Positions 46,701-60,300 of a stretch of DNA of 64,000 bases are shown here, one piece after another. The stretch is from Trichoplax adhaerens (Eukaryota; Placozoa; Uniplacotomia; Trichoplacea; Trichoplacidae), in assembly GCF_000150275.1 (NCBI RefSeq), contig NW_002060949.1, forward strand, positions 1,981,836 through 2,045,835. Reading direction: 5' to 3'. The position numbers and the translations under genes are program-made. Under the pieces are notes generated by a model that worked only from the letters and a program-made list of their open reading frames with translations, was not told where the DNA came from and did not search any database. The first letter of the stretch is position 1. Each line of letters starts with the position of its first letter.

Positions 46701-49700
46701 AAACAAATAGCTAAGGTAATTGTTACTAACGTTATAAACATAAGTTCTTTGAAGCTTGATAACCCCTTCAAGATTTTGATACTGTTATTGATTTGATAAA
46801 TGATTTGATAATTAAATAATTATTGATCTTGCTTAAGCTACATCATTCAAAAAAGCGAACTGAAAAATCTATTGAAGTTTTAGAAAGGGCCTTTAGGATA
46901 CATCCCGAAGCAAGTCATCCAGAAGGTATGCATACTTCAATTTAGTAGTTTAACTGTCTCCCTACTACTATCATCTGAACTTGATATTAAATTTGTTGCA
47001 GCTATTAACATGTTGGCTGAGTTGTATGTTGTCAAGAAAGAATATAAATCTGCTTTAGAGGTACTGCCTTATCTCATTATTTATTCCATGTATTTAAATA
47101 TATCTGTATTACGAAAAATTATGTTCCATGTCATAACGAAATATATAGTTCATATCAGTAATACATCTTCTCCTTACATATTAACGATGAAGCTAAATTT
47201 ATAATGGTTGTAATAATCTCGAAATTTTACAGCTCATCTGCTGCAATTGTGGATTTGAGTCACCATTTACATTGCTGTTAAGGGACTCGCAAGAGATTAA
47301 TCGCCCGGATGCTGATAACTATAATAGTAGTATTAAAGAACCGCGTAAGTAGATGAAGTTGCGATTGCGATAGTAACTAATTGTATTAGATTAGTATTTA
47401 CTATGATAGTCATAATTATTTACCGATGGCTAACAACAGAGGAAATTTCCTTTATGACAAGAAATAGCTAAACGTTATAAACCGCTAGCTATCGTTAAAT
47501 AACTATTTGGTGAGTGTATTAATAATGAATTAGTGTATTCAATAATTTTCGATATTACTCTACAGAAGGCGATCGTGGACTTTCCATTTTGGGTGAAGCG
47601 GTACGCATTGCTATCGGAATTGACGAATATAGTGGATCTAATAGTGAGATTATAACACCAAATACAAGTGACAATTCAAGGCTGGTTTCGCAGTGGAAAA
47701 TACCTAATTCATTGCCTATCGATTTAAGGATAAAAGCTGCAGTCTGTTTACTTTATTTAGATCAATCGCAATTCGCAGAGGTTAGAAATAAATGTTAAAT
47801 TATCGTCTCTTATTAATGTCGAAGATGTTATTGGATATTAAAAGTTCGAACTTTTAATTTAACAATAAAAAGAAAATACTGCAACCTCTGTATCTTGAAA
47901 GTATTGAAGAAGTTGGCGATTTATATCTCGATATTGCTGATGCTTATTATGAAACAGGTACGATGATTAGAAATAGTGTAAGTGTAACACCGTTGAGTTT
48001 CAGTTTTTATTAGTAAATGTTGTACAGTAGAATAACAGCTCTAAATGTGTTTCTTGTAAGCTCTGACATACTGTACGGACAGCATGTAATATCATGTAAA
48101 TCAATATTCAATTAACAAATGCGCAATAGTAATAATTACATTCAAGATAATGTATAGAAGTTATTTCCTGAAAAACTCATTAGGTTTCTTTTCATTACCT
48201 CATAGGAAATTATATTTCTGCAATGCATCTTTATGAGACCCTTGTAGGAACAGAACAGTATAACGCCGTAAGTTAAACTGGTTTATGTAATCCGTGTACC
48301 TTTGATCGATTTCTATACCTTATTGTGCTAAATTTTTTTAGCCTGCAGTTTGGTTAAGCCTGGGCAAGTGTCAGATTGCTCTTAATCAACTCGAAAATGC
48401 TGTGGAATCGTATTCACGTGTTGTAGGAATGGCTCCAGAACATTCAGGTCCTCGCTCTACATTGGCTTCATTATACCAGCAACTGGGTCAACCACAAATG
48501 GCATTACAAGTCTTAACCGGTGATGCTTTACTTTTCAGACTGTTTTGCGGTTGCATAGAACACTACTATACCAAAAGCTTAGTATTAAGTATTGATTAAA
48601 AATATTTTATTTAGAACGCAGCACTGGCGATGAAAATTTCCATAAACAATCTGATAGTGCTGAAATTAAACTGGTATGCGGCGAGTAATAATATTCATGA
48701 GATGTTACCTCTTCAAGTATCGGCTTGAATGTCTTTACCACCACTATGATTTCATGACAGCTATTGATTTGATTTCAATCTTTTTCAAGGATCTTAGTTT
48801 GTTAGTTCAAAAGTGCAATTTACTATCATCGCAGAATAATTTGGATGAATTTGCAGAATGTGGACTTTCAGTGATGGCTTTTTATCTGCGAGAGTCATTT
48901 GGTCAGCTTAGTAAGTATACGTTATGTCAAGTACGAATGACAAAGAATAATACGGTACAAATGCTAATCTGCTTTGAAATGCTAACTTACATATATTCTG
49001 GAACAGATAAAATGGAAGAGATTAATTCTCATAGAACCGAAATTGCCTCTAGAATAGGTATTTATGCCTTGCAGATTGAATAACTTTGATTCTGATATAT
49101 GTTGATAATACGATATTACGATTAAGACGAAGTATTCATCCATCAATATATCCTATTTTACTGTATTTTAGCTAATATTGTAGGTGATGAAGCCATAATG
49201 ACTAATGATGAATGGTGGGCACTTTTTTTAAAGGTCTGAATGAGGATCGTGTATCGTTTTAAAATGCTCCGTAACATCTCGCGTATTTAGAAGTAGTGAA
49301 AAAATTCTTATCAGTAGCAGTGAAAGCTTTCACTGGACAGTGTCTTTAATTTAGTAAATTTTTCAAAATATTTTACTGTTTCTGCAGGTTTGCCTTGCTC
49401 TAGACAAAACGCATCGTTATGCCGATTTGCTCCATATAGTACGAGCAGCTAAGTCATCACAGCAATTTATTAACATTAGTGATAAAAAGGAGAAGCAAAC
49501 TGTAATCATTAATTAATTGCAACTGTAAAAATTTTACAGTTGGCAACTTTGCTCTTTTACGGTTTATTGCTGGATAATTGTTTGTATTCTAATATTATCT
49601 AACATTTTTTAGGATCTATCTATGTTATGTGCTTCAGCAAGTTATTTAAATAGTGAATATGATACTGCGTATCTATACATCAAACCTATTTGTATTGAGG

Positions 49701-51004
49701 TAAGGCACAACCCTCAATTTTTAATTATATGATATTATCTGCAGCTATTGTTCTTGATCTGGTAAAATGAAACTGGTACTTATGGGTTAGTGAATATAGT
49801 GCCTCCAATTAAAAATATGTTCTTAAATATATTACCTTCGATTCAGAACTCAAACAGTATGGCAATTTGGTATCTTTTTAACAATATTGTATTGAAATTG
49901 CGAGATATTCGACACATTCGCTTTTGTAATCGCTTATTCGCGAAGGTATGTCAAATTTTATTCCCTTCGCTAACTATAATTAGGGTGTTCTATTTCTATT
50001 TTTGTTTGTGACTAGTGCTTTCAACGGTTATACTATTTTTGGGATTTTCTGATGCACTTAGAATTCATCCAGTATCCCTTTGTGTATTTTAAATGGACAT
50101 AACAGTGTGGTATCGGGAAGCTATAAATTTGCCCTGGGTAATGCATTGTTAGTGCTTAAATATATTGAATGCCGTATCTAGAATGTCACATTTTTGAACT
50201 TGAGTCGTACTATAGCATGTATGGTTACTAGATCTTCATTGTTATTGATGTGAATTAATTCGGCTTTTAAATTGTCGTTTCAGCTGATTACGTATTTGCC
50301 TTTTGTCAAATGCCTGATCAGCCCTTGTTGGCTTTATGCATTGCAAATACGTATTTACACATGGCGACACAAAGAACAACTGCTAATAAAAATTACTGTA
50401 TTCTTCAGGTATAATCGGCCATGGTCATAATTTATTTTATTTCGTAAACTTTTATTGAGACTTGATGTACGAATCGCAATGTTTATAATTAACTATTGTT
50501 ACTAGGGTATAGCTTTTTTATATCTTTATAAAAACCAAAGAGGCTCATGTCAGGAAGCTTACTATAATGTTGGTAGGGCTTATCATCAATTAGGTAATCA
50601 ATATACGGCTTTTGCATTGATTATTGTAAATGATTGAAGTCGATATTTAGATAAAAATGAAAATTTAAAGTCTGAACCTTCGCTCTGTTCTTAGGTTTAT
50701 TTCATTTGGCGGTTCATTATTACCGAAAAGCTTTACTTACTCCAATAAGTCGTAAAAATTTTATTGAAAAAAATCAAAGCGATGTAAGGCCGTTTGCATA
50801 ACTTCACAGAATCCGATTTTACATTAATTCAGGGATTCACTATTCATTACAACTTTAATAGCTTTTACTGTTTTCAAAATTTTTAAGGTGTTAAAAAAGT
50901 ACGATTTATCCCGTGAAGCCGCCTATAATTTATCCTTAATTTATCGTAACAGTGGATCCGAAGATTTAGCGCGACACATTTTGTATACATATTGTTCTAT
51001 CTAG
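43729..51004 (+). CDS. GTF3C3: General transcription factor IIIC subunit 3 (TFIIIC102, TPR protein)
   Basis: About 28 exons encode roughly 958 residues (human 886): 43729-43942, 44335-44490, 44723-44842, 45369-45397, 45589-45700, 45873-45949, 46133-46247, 46398-46507, 46659-46715, 46838-46925, 47002-47060, 47233-47344, 47566-47780, 47873-47957, 48206-48267, 48342-48519, 48615-48673, 48790-48910, 49007-49057, 49172-49233, 49388-49501, 49613-49699, 49847-49945, 50062-50137, 50284-50408, 50506-50593, 50695-50783 and 50888-51004. The first 170 residues are acidic. TPR repeats start at LTGLMGEANLCLARG. Family landmarks are GDLYLDIADAYYE, YQQLGQPQMALQVL, IRHIRFCNRLF, LNGHNSVVSGSYKFALG, HLAVHYYRKAL and the terminal YTYCSI, identical to human. 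The family helps TFIIIC recruit TFIIIB at tRNA and 5S genes. Exon 4 is a 29-nt microexon. Exons 4, 18 and 19 have alternative acceptors and are least certain. Confidence 0.96.
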
Positions 51005-51866
51005 CTTTAATACAGCAAAATTTATGCTAATATGAACTTACGCATACTGTACATTAGATATCCCATACTAGCATCAAGTGAAAAAGAACTTTTCGTAAGA
51101 AAATTATCTTACGAACGATATTACTAGCACTAAATGCAAGCTCTCTTTCTTAATTTATACGCACATGTATATGCGTTCATGAATTACCTCTTAACTTATA
51201 ATTGAAATAACATTGTATATATTTGAATTCTTTAGCAGCAAATTGGATGTACAGGTTTGAGAAAGAAATTACTATGAATACGTTACTAAAGATTCTTGTA
51301 TATAAAATATTACAGTAAATTACTTCTTTGATGACGTTAAGATGACGTTAAGGTTGTGATTTAACTATTTATACGAAGATGAGTCGCATGCCTCTCTATG
51401 CATGTTTAATGTGTTATTAGCTTTGTCTGTACCATGCTTACTGTAAGTTTATTTTTTTCTTTAATGCAAATCTGCTGCTCTTACTAACTTAAGTGTATTA
51501 GTAATAAACAAAATCTATTTTTATTGTATATAAGAATATTAGAAATATTATTAAAGATTCACCCTGTAATCAATTATAGCTAGCACGAAATGTTGGTTGA
51601 CTTCACTGGAAGTACGATTAAGTACTGTTTAAACTTACATATATTTTAGAATGTGAGATCGCATGTTGAATTGGTAAAACAATTAGGCAACAGATATGTC
51701 CTTAAACACAATTTATAAGGTCAGTTGATCAAACTACTCGCGCTTATAATTTTTTAATAAATCTTTTAAATGCATGCTTCGATTTATCAAACATAGCTGT
51801 CATCTCAATATCAGCTTCAGTGCAATATATGAATCACTTCACGTTAATAACTAGCAATACTGCAAG
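51005..51866. other. Tail-to-tail spacer
   Basis: This lies between the GTF3C3 stop and the stop of phosphodiesterase 1. It should hold both 3' untranslated regions. No further gene is seen. Confidence 0.5.
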
Positions 51867-54800
51867 TTATTTTTTCGTGTTTACTGAGATTCCAAAGGAT
51901 CTTATGCATTGTTGATAAAGGTTTTTATAAATGTATTTCATGGCACAGTAGCAGGTGAAGCGTACACAATTGTCCATTCTTCGAACTGATCTTGCGTTTT
52001 GATAATTAATCCAAGTATTTGTATTTCCAATTAATTCAGAATTAATTTTTTCAATTTTATGATAAGTAATGGCATTAATTCCAGATGGATAATATTTGAT
52101 AAATTCATATTCCAATTGCCATACAGCGTCGTTGTGCACCACTACCCGTATGTATAAATAAAAGTTATGCATTAAAATCTTCCAAATGTATTATACACAG
52201 CACATCAATTCTTTTGTCTTAATTAATAGCTTACGAGTATAACAGCTAATGAAGAGATATATTGGTAATGATTTTTTTTAAATAAATATTAATTACAATC
52301 AATAAAGACGGTACGCTCAATAATCTGCGAACTTTCTTCGATACTCATAATTGGATATAATCATTCAGAAGGTCTAGAGGTTAAATAACTTACTAACTGT
52401 ATTGGTAATATCGATATTAGTTTAAATTCTATTCTTGAGGGATACTCTTTATTACTGTCGCAGATGTTAAATTTACAAATAGTATCTGATCCATACGATA
52501 TAAACATTGAATATCATCTAAGCGGGCAATGGAGGGGAGGGGGTATTGAGCAATCGTAATAGTTTCATTACCTGAGGCTAGTTCCAGGTCAAGAAAATAT
52601 TGTAAGTAGTTCATCACTGCAAATGTCTTTGGTTCGAATAGAACCAATCGATAGGCTGGATTAGTGTTGTAAATGGGTGATAATGACGGAGAGATTAAAA
52701 TGAAAGATCCTCGCTGTTGATTGACATCTGATGCTAGACGGAAATCATCACGGTGCAGAGAGCCAAAGAATTGTCCTAATATCCATAATAAAAATTTCAT
52801 AACTTAAACGGTAAGCTATAGCTATTAAATCGACCTATAAGATCTAAATAAAATAGATAGTTGAATACTCTATAGCCCCATTTAGTTAGACCAGTATAAT
52901 ATTATAATTTTAAATTACCTACTCTAGTTATAAGTAAAACAGGTAAAATCAACAATACTCATCCATTTCATACCAACTATAATGTCATCAAAATCTTGCG
53001 AGACCAATTGAATATAGTCAACATAACGACTTGCCACCCAGGTATAATCCATGGAAATATTATTGCTCGTTCTTATATTGACGCTAAATATGAAATGACG
53101 AATTGGAAGAGATGTTATTATGAAACTGTACAAGCAACGTATCTAAAAATTAACAATTGATCGTTACATTAGAATATATTGTATTTTTGGAAATGTCCTA
53201 GAAACTCAGAATGATTAATCAGCTGAAATAAATTGAAGTGGCATGCTAAGTTTTAGGCAGCAAATAAGACTTTCCATTTCTGTGATAATAATGCTGTTTA
53301 TCATTGTATTTACTATAATACGTTATCGAAATTAAATATCCTATTATTTGCTGAATTTATGATATGCTCGTACTTATTCATAATAGATATCGTAACTTAC
53401 ATTATTTGTAAGTTGGCATATTGATATATCCGATGTTCTATGCTATAGCAATATGTAAATATACGGTACAGTGTATATGTACATCTCCTATACTTTTGAT
53501 CTCTATCTAGATATATCTTATTGATATGCTTTTGCAAATGGTGTAAAGATATATTGCACTTAGGATGGAGGTAGAAGTCCTGATTAATACGATAAATAGC
53601 AATAAGTAACTGGCATTCAGCTCCCGGAACTATGCTAATTTCAATCTATTAGAGTAAATTAATCATCGCAGAGCAAGTTCTGTTATTGCCAGTCTTTTGC
53701 TATAGGATGGTGATCTAGGTATGTTTATAGATAAATTAATTATACTCGTATTATAATAGTCTGAGATATCATTCATTTTTTGAAAAACTATAAATAAATT
53801 TTACACTAACCCAGGCGGTAAGTGACCTTGGATAACCACTTTGAAGCGTTGACGCCTAGCTGTCTGTAGTTGCGTTCGTAACCAATTCATTTGTCTATCT
53901 CCTGCATACCTAAAGTATGCTAGTGAAGCATAAGGAATTCTATTTTGCACTGACTGGTCCCAATATAATGTGTTTAAAGTGACTACCATTAAAGCTTGTT
54001 TAACGAATTGAACTTGATAATAACCTCCAGTTAAAAAATTACTTTCAAAAGATGAACTAATAAGTGGCCGATGAAGTGATGAGCAATTTGAGCAGGTAAT
54101 CATTGGTTGCCATAATGTTAATAGCCTCCGATACCATATTCTATCTTGTGCTCGTTGTAGGTAAATGATGGGAATATCATGATTGCCAACGGCAAAGAGA
54201 ATCGATCGTCCATTCATTAAACTTTCAATTTTTTGGGTAACAGTTAATAAGTTACGATAGATGTCATCTAATGTTGAACATAAATGGTCTGATTGGCTTG
54301 ATTCTAAGCTGCAACGGTTAGCAATAAGATCACCAGATATTAGAAAAAAGAGTAGATGCCAATTGCGATTTTGAACGAGGTTATTAATGGATTGAAATGT
54401 ACTATTAACCAAGAATGGTGACGAATCGCATCCATAACGGCCATAACGGCCATGATGAACTCTTGATGTTGAAGCTGAACCAGCAAATGGATCATTGGAA
54501 CAATTACTGTCATAGTATGGATCCAGATGTATATCAGTCAAATGGATAAAGTAATCATAAACATTCGATTCATTAATTTGTTTATAGCGATCACGACGAA
54601 CGTCAAGCTGATTGGTGTTAACCAACGATAAGTAATTTAAGAAGATAGCGATTAATGAGCCAAAAAAGAAGAGCGCACCTAGACAAACTAAAGACGTTTT
54701 CGAGCAATATCTGGTTCGTCTTTTCATAAAAGTTGTTACCGCGGTATGTTTCTGCTTGTGGCTAATAGTAGGCATATGGCGTAAATTAGGTATTTCAGCA

Positions 54801-54868
54801 GGTATAAAACGGTTATCAGAAGTAGGCATTGAAGTTGCCGTAGGCTCTGGAAGTAGAAATGAATTCAT
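51867..54868 (-). CDS. Membrane-anchored acid-sphingomyelinase-like phosphodiesterase 1
   Basis: Four exons, 54868-53811, 53083-52974, 52775-52572 and 52141-51867, with closing phases, encode 548 residues. A cytosolic N-terminus with MKRRTR precedes a membrane segment at about 59-80, so it should be a type II protein with an extracellular or luminal catalytic domain, unlike the secreted SMPDL3A and GPI-anchored SMPDL3B. Metallophosphatase motifs are DIH (Asp112, His114), SGD (Asp180), GNHD (229-231) and GHLPPG (His349). The last motif, GHxH in relatives (GHTH in acid sphingomyelinase, GHHH in SMPDL3B), reads GSLH here, so one metal-ligand histidine is Ser395; His397 remains. The C-terminal part carries WQLEYEF, like human WELEYQL, and several cysteines. 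SMPDL3 enzymes hydrolyse nucleotide phosphates and related phosphodiesters. The missing histidine questions full activity. The acceptor of exon 4 is the least certain. It lies 2.5 kb from its paralogue. Confidence 0.92.
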
Positions 54869-57336
54869 TGACGTGCCAAACTGGAAAGATACCCAAGTAG
54901 TATTAGATTGACAAGTTGGGAATATCTTATAATAAATAGGTATATCAGAGGGGGATTTATTTTATAATCTAGAAGTAGGATGAATCAGTTTGCAAAGGCA
55001 GTCGGAGAATTCTCTAAATATTCTCAAAGCTTGCTTGTATCTTAATACTGCAACTGATGTAATAAAATGGTAGATAGGATAACATAAAGAGCGATAAGAC
55101 TACTAACGCGGTGATAAATTGTTGGCATAAACCGGCAACAGTCTTTGATAAAACGGCAGTATAGACTTAATAAAATAGCGCCATGAACTCGATGTAGAGG
55201 AGAAATTGGTGATGTTTTCCCACAATAGGAGACAGATGGTAGGCTCTATCACAGAAAGGAAAATTTTTGAATATTAGTGTAACGTTGGTATATCCTCCGA
55301 CTAAATATTGAAAATAGCTTGAGGAAAAGTTTTTAATAAAAATCAGTAAAGTTATAGTATAAAGTAGCAGGTAATGTTTATTAGGCAGGGGAGAAAGAGT
55401 AAAAGTTCCAAAATAGGAAACCGAAAATTCTCTACGACTAGTAACGCACTATGGTAGCGTTATAGATCATAATATGGAATATGCAATGTTAGAAGTAATT
55501 GAGTAATGCGCGTACCTGTAGTTATGAATACAAGACAATTCTTTATTTAGATTTTTTCAATATGTAAACTTTTAGGAATTAATCACATTTAAGACGGCGA
55601 TAAAATTGCGGCGAATTGCGATATACTCATTTGGAATGGAGTCAATGATCCACAGCAGTTCTGTAACATAAATTAGGCAGTGGTAAATTGTAAGTTCTGC
55701 AATGATAGCTTTTAATTCTTTTCGAGCATTAAAGAAAAGATTGATGAATGGGCTTTCAATTTCACAGGAAATTTATCGGAAATGTTGCTTGATACTTTAT
55801 AATGATACATTAAATCTAATAGTAATATTCTCGCCGTGAAATTTATACCTGGCACTGCGACACTTACTAAATATATTACTTATCTAGAAAGATGCTACCT
55901 AATTTTGATTGGAGTAAACGGGTTGCTGATTGCTACGACCAGATGTTTCTGGAAGCTGACAAAATATAGTCCGCTTGCAATATTTTAAAATTAAAAAAGT
56001 CAAAATTGTTGAATTATGGCTAAATTTAATTAACTGTAAAGTATTGAAAAAATAAACCTATTGAGACCAACTACGCTAATGTATTATACGAAATATTATT
56101 AGATTTATTAACCTTATGGTCTGAGTTCAAATATATCATCTGCGATAGATACAAATTAAAATCCATTTAATGTAATTAGTAAACGCTTTACGATGTTTAG
56201 AATATACGCTAATTGCTTGTTTCAATTGCAGTAGGTCTCAGTTTGAGACTAAGAGATCGCGTACTCAAATTTAATTCTCGTCGTATTTGCGTACTGCTAC
56301 TATATTAGGTTTAAAGATTTTTCGCCGAATGGATATGGAGATATTCTTTTTGTGCTATAGTGTCTCTACATTTTCAAAACGATTTCTTGTGAATTTCATT
56401 TTATTGCAAAATTAATTCGTTTACCAAGTCAACAACATACACATCGGCATTAAAAGCTGCAAATACTTAATATGAATATTATCTAGTTAGAAACTTGCGC
56501 AATCTAACTTGCTCCTTAAACTATTTTCGCGCAATAACCTCAGTTTTATGCTAATTTTTGGGTTAGACTACAGTATTCAACAAGATGAATGACTATCTAA
56601 CCTTGATTTTGCTATATGAAAGGGAAGATATTTTTAGTAGCAAAATAATGAATTATACTTATGAAACCTATACTACTCTAGTACTATCATGAATGATACT
56701 CTCTACGTTTGTAGATAGCAATCAGAATGATAAAGAATGGAATATTAATAATTTGAGGTTGGTGACTAATAGAAACAATTGAAAACAGTCATTACTTAAT
56801 CTGAAGGATAGAGAATAAACGTTTTATTAGCAGAGAATATAAAATTGAGCTATTGTGATAGATCTTGTTCCTGTATACTTGTATAAATGAATAGGATTGT
56901 CACAATTTTTGAAAAGCAACAGGCGACTATTTTACTATCTAAGAAGTGTCATTACAACCTTAAGAAAAAAATTTCCTTTGGTTTTGTTTACTAATCATTT
57001 AACATCTCTAAATGTTAGAAATGCATTATCAGGTGTACTAGGTACACTGTTCAGTGTAATATTCCATAATCTTAAAATCTTTTATGACAGTGTATTTAAT
57101 TATTAAGGTTTAGGAGCATTCTGGCTTTAAAGTTGTCTGGGTTAATTGATTAAAATAATGTCTAGTTCGTGTTTATATAACACTGGCAACGCGTTGTAGA
57201 ATAAGCAAAAGCGAAGTACTGTCTATACGTATTGAAGAACGGCTGTAGTATTCTTTAATGAGTCATATTATGATATTGTCTGGCATTGAATTAGATATAA
57301 TTTTAGTATGAAAGATAACGCTAGTCCGCTTAAAGC
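54869..57336. other. Spacer between the two phosphodiesterase genes
   Basis: No exon was recognised in 2.5 kb. It should contain the promoter of phosphodiesterase 1 and the 3' end of phosphodiesterase 2. A 69-codon frame near 56.9 kb has no support. Confidence 0.45.
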
Positions 57337-60300
57337 CTAATTCACATGATGAGCTTCAAGGCAAGTAGTAAAAGATTGATGTCGAACAAATTCAACGGCA
57401 CAGTAATACACAAATCGCATTTTTGAATAAAATTGATACCGAACCTGTCGAGCTACAGCATAATTTAACCAATATTTAACTTTCAAAGGATTAATTAAAT
57501 TACTGCTAAGTTCCTCGATTCGATCAGTATTAATATATTTATTCTTGGATGGATAATTAGTGGAAAATCGATATCCTTCTGCCCATTCAGTTTGATTGTA
57601 AGCTGTAAGAGAATATATATACGTAGAAATTTTAGTAATAATGAGTTATAGCTTTAGGTATGTTGTAGCTACGTAAACAAGTACAAAATAAAGTATTATC
57701 TAAAAATATACAAACATAAAAGGCGCTTGCTAAAGATTTTTTAAATAAGTAGTGCATTTATATTTGTTTATTGATATTACATGTATTTTGCAAACTAGTT
57801 TGTAACCTTACCCGTTGTTAAGTCCATATCTAAATAGTATTGAATGTAATCCAGTAACTTCCATTCTTTTTTATCCACCATTAACATGCGAAATGAAGGA
57901 TTGTTGGAATAAATGGGTGAAATAGACGGGGCTAACAGCATGAAAGAACTCATTCCATTGTAATCTCTTAATAGTCTAAAATCGTCCTTATGCATATGGG
58001 CGAAGAATTGACCTATACCAAATTACAATCAATTAATTAATAGAAAGGAATTCGACTTGAAAAACATCCATTGCGGCTTATAGTTGCGAAATGTAAATAG
58101 TGTATTTGTACAATCTTTCTAAGATTGACGTGTAATTCTCGCCTGTGTTTATAAAATTTAGATAAAGCATCTTTATCACGATTAATATCTTACAATACTC
58201 AATGTTATATGTATTTGCTATGACAGTACATCCCGTAATCCTAATAAATCACTTTGCAGTTGCTATTAATGTTCGAGTATGTTATTTAAAATGTTTTGAC
58301 AAAACGTATATTCGTATGTTTTATATCTAGGTGCACATCCTCGCAGGTGCTGGTTATATGACAATCAGCAACGTGTGCTCATTGGCCTGATTCCCACCTT
58401 GTCCCTAGCTATCTTTTGTTGAGTGGAAATCAGGTCAATGAACGCACATTTCTGGTTGTCATGTAACTAGCAGCCTTACAATATACTTTAGTTTAAGATT
58501 GCAATATCTAAGCTACACGCTATAACTTATCCTAAATTATGTTATATTTTATACATTGTCCTCTTTACGTAAGTGTTAACACTGTATATAAAAATAGAAT
58601 TACTAGATGTATGACTGAATACTTACCCATAATGACATGTGGGTATAGAGAGGCGACGTAGTGAGTATAAATATCGGTATAATTATCAAACCAGTAGTGT
58701 ACATAATTTTTCTTAGATCCAAGATACGTATCCACTCTACAGAATAGAAAGAACGATTGTATTTTAATTTCATTTTCATACCAATACATTATCGAATAAG
58801 AATACAGCGGTGGTCTAATCATCGACAATAATAACATAAATATTACAACACGAGCATATACAGTAGCAGTAGTATTAATTGGATATTCGTAAAAGTGGAC
58901 GAATCTAGGTCAGCAGCAAATAAAAGAGTTCATTTCACGTATTATCACTGTTAGTATGGAAACAAAGTTACCATTAATCAATATAATTGCAGCTTCTGAT
59001 AAATAGTAATACTTGGCTAGAAATAGAACTTTTGTAGATAAGTCTAACTTGTCGACTACAGTATGGTAGCAATCTACCATGTTTTCAAGACTCTATTTCG
59101 GAACAGTATTATATTTACATTCTACTGTATTTCGTGTTCAAGATTTTACTGCTTATTTACAGATGTACTGAGGATTATTAAGCAAATTTTCTAATCTGTC
59201 ACTTAAAGAGATTACTACTGTAAAGTGTACAGTTATGACATCCTTGACAAGAAGATGTCGATGTTGAGTCAGCCAAACTTTAGATATTGGCTAGTCCTGA
59301 TTAATTTATCGTTTACAATAAACCTTAGTTCACAGTATAGGTGCGTTATTTGATCAATCGTATATTTTACAACAGTAAGCATTAAGCAAGCATGATATAC
59401 TCGAGTCTTTAACGTAGAATATACGTCGTACATGTATACTGTAAATGCTATTTTAGTATTCAAGAACAATAACATTTCAATCTTTCAGTTAGGTTGCACT
59501 ATATTGTATTGTATATCTTACTTCTCTTTTACCTCTGGAACTGACAACTACAATAAGCAAGGATGATGTAGTCCAGTCGGTCGCATAGAAACATATGTTA
59601 CCGTCAATGTCATATACTACTATGTATGTCATATTTTGATATTCGAGTAGTATACTTTCAATCGTTGAGTTTAGCCTGTACTATATGCCTATGGTATAAC
59701 TGTACGCATACTCTAACCTATCACATAGTACTGTATACATGCCATACGCGTATATGATATCTTGTTATCGTATGATAGATTGCAATCTTTCAGTTTAGGC
59801 TCTAATGTTTTATATAAATCTATCTACAATGTCCACTCGATAACTTGGGGACTGATAGTCTACATTCACAAACTATACGTATATGATATTCTAGTATTTG
59901 TATGATACATTATAATTTTTCAGTTTAGGCTCTACTGTTTTTTATATAAATATATATCCAATGTCTGTCTACTTGATAACTTGAAGACTGATAGTCTCCA
60001 TTTCTATAGTAACTATGTGATATCCAAGTTATTCTTTAGTAGTAGTGAAATATCATTAGACCTTATGCTGAGTGTAAAGTCTAGAGATATTTTGAGTTTT
60101 TCACCTATAACTAAATCGAACAGATTTTATTTATGTTCGCATTAAGCTTACCCTGGTGGTACATGACCTTCGATAATAACCGATTGACTTTTATTACTTG
60201 CAATCTCTAGTTGTAGTCGAAACCAAGCTAACTGTTGATCAGCAGCGTGGAAGAATTTCTCAGCTGGTATAGAACTACGTTTAAGTGCCTCAGTATCCCA

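Noticed and set aside
56897-57106. 69-codon plus-strand frame between the phosphodiesterase genes
   Set aside because: Starts with a non-ATG codon, AT-biased composition and no domain.
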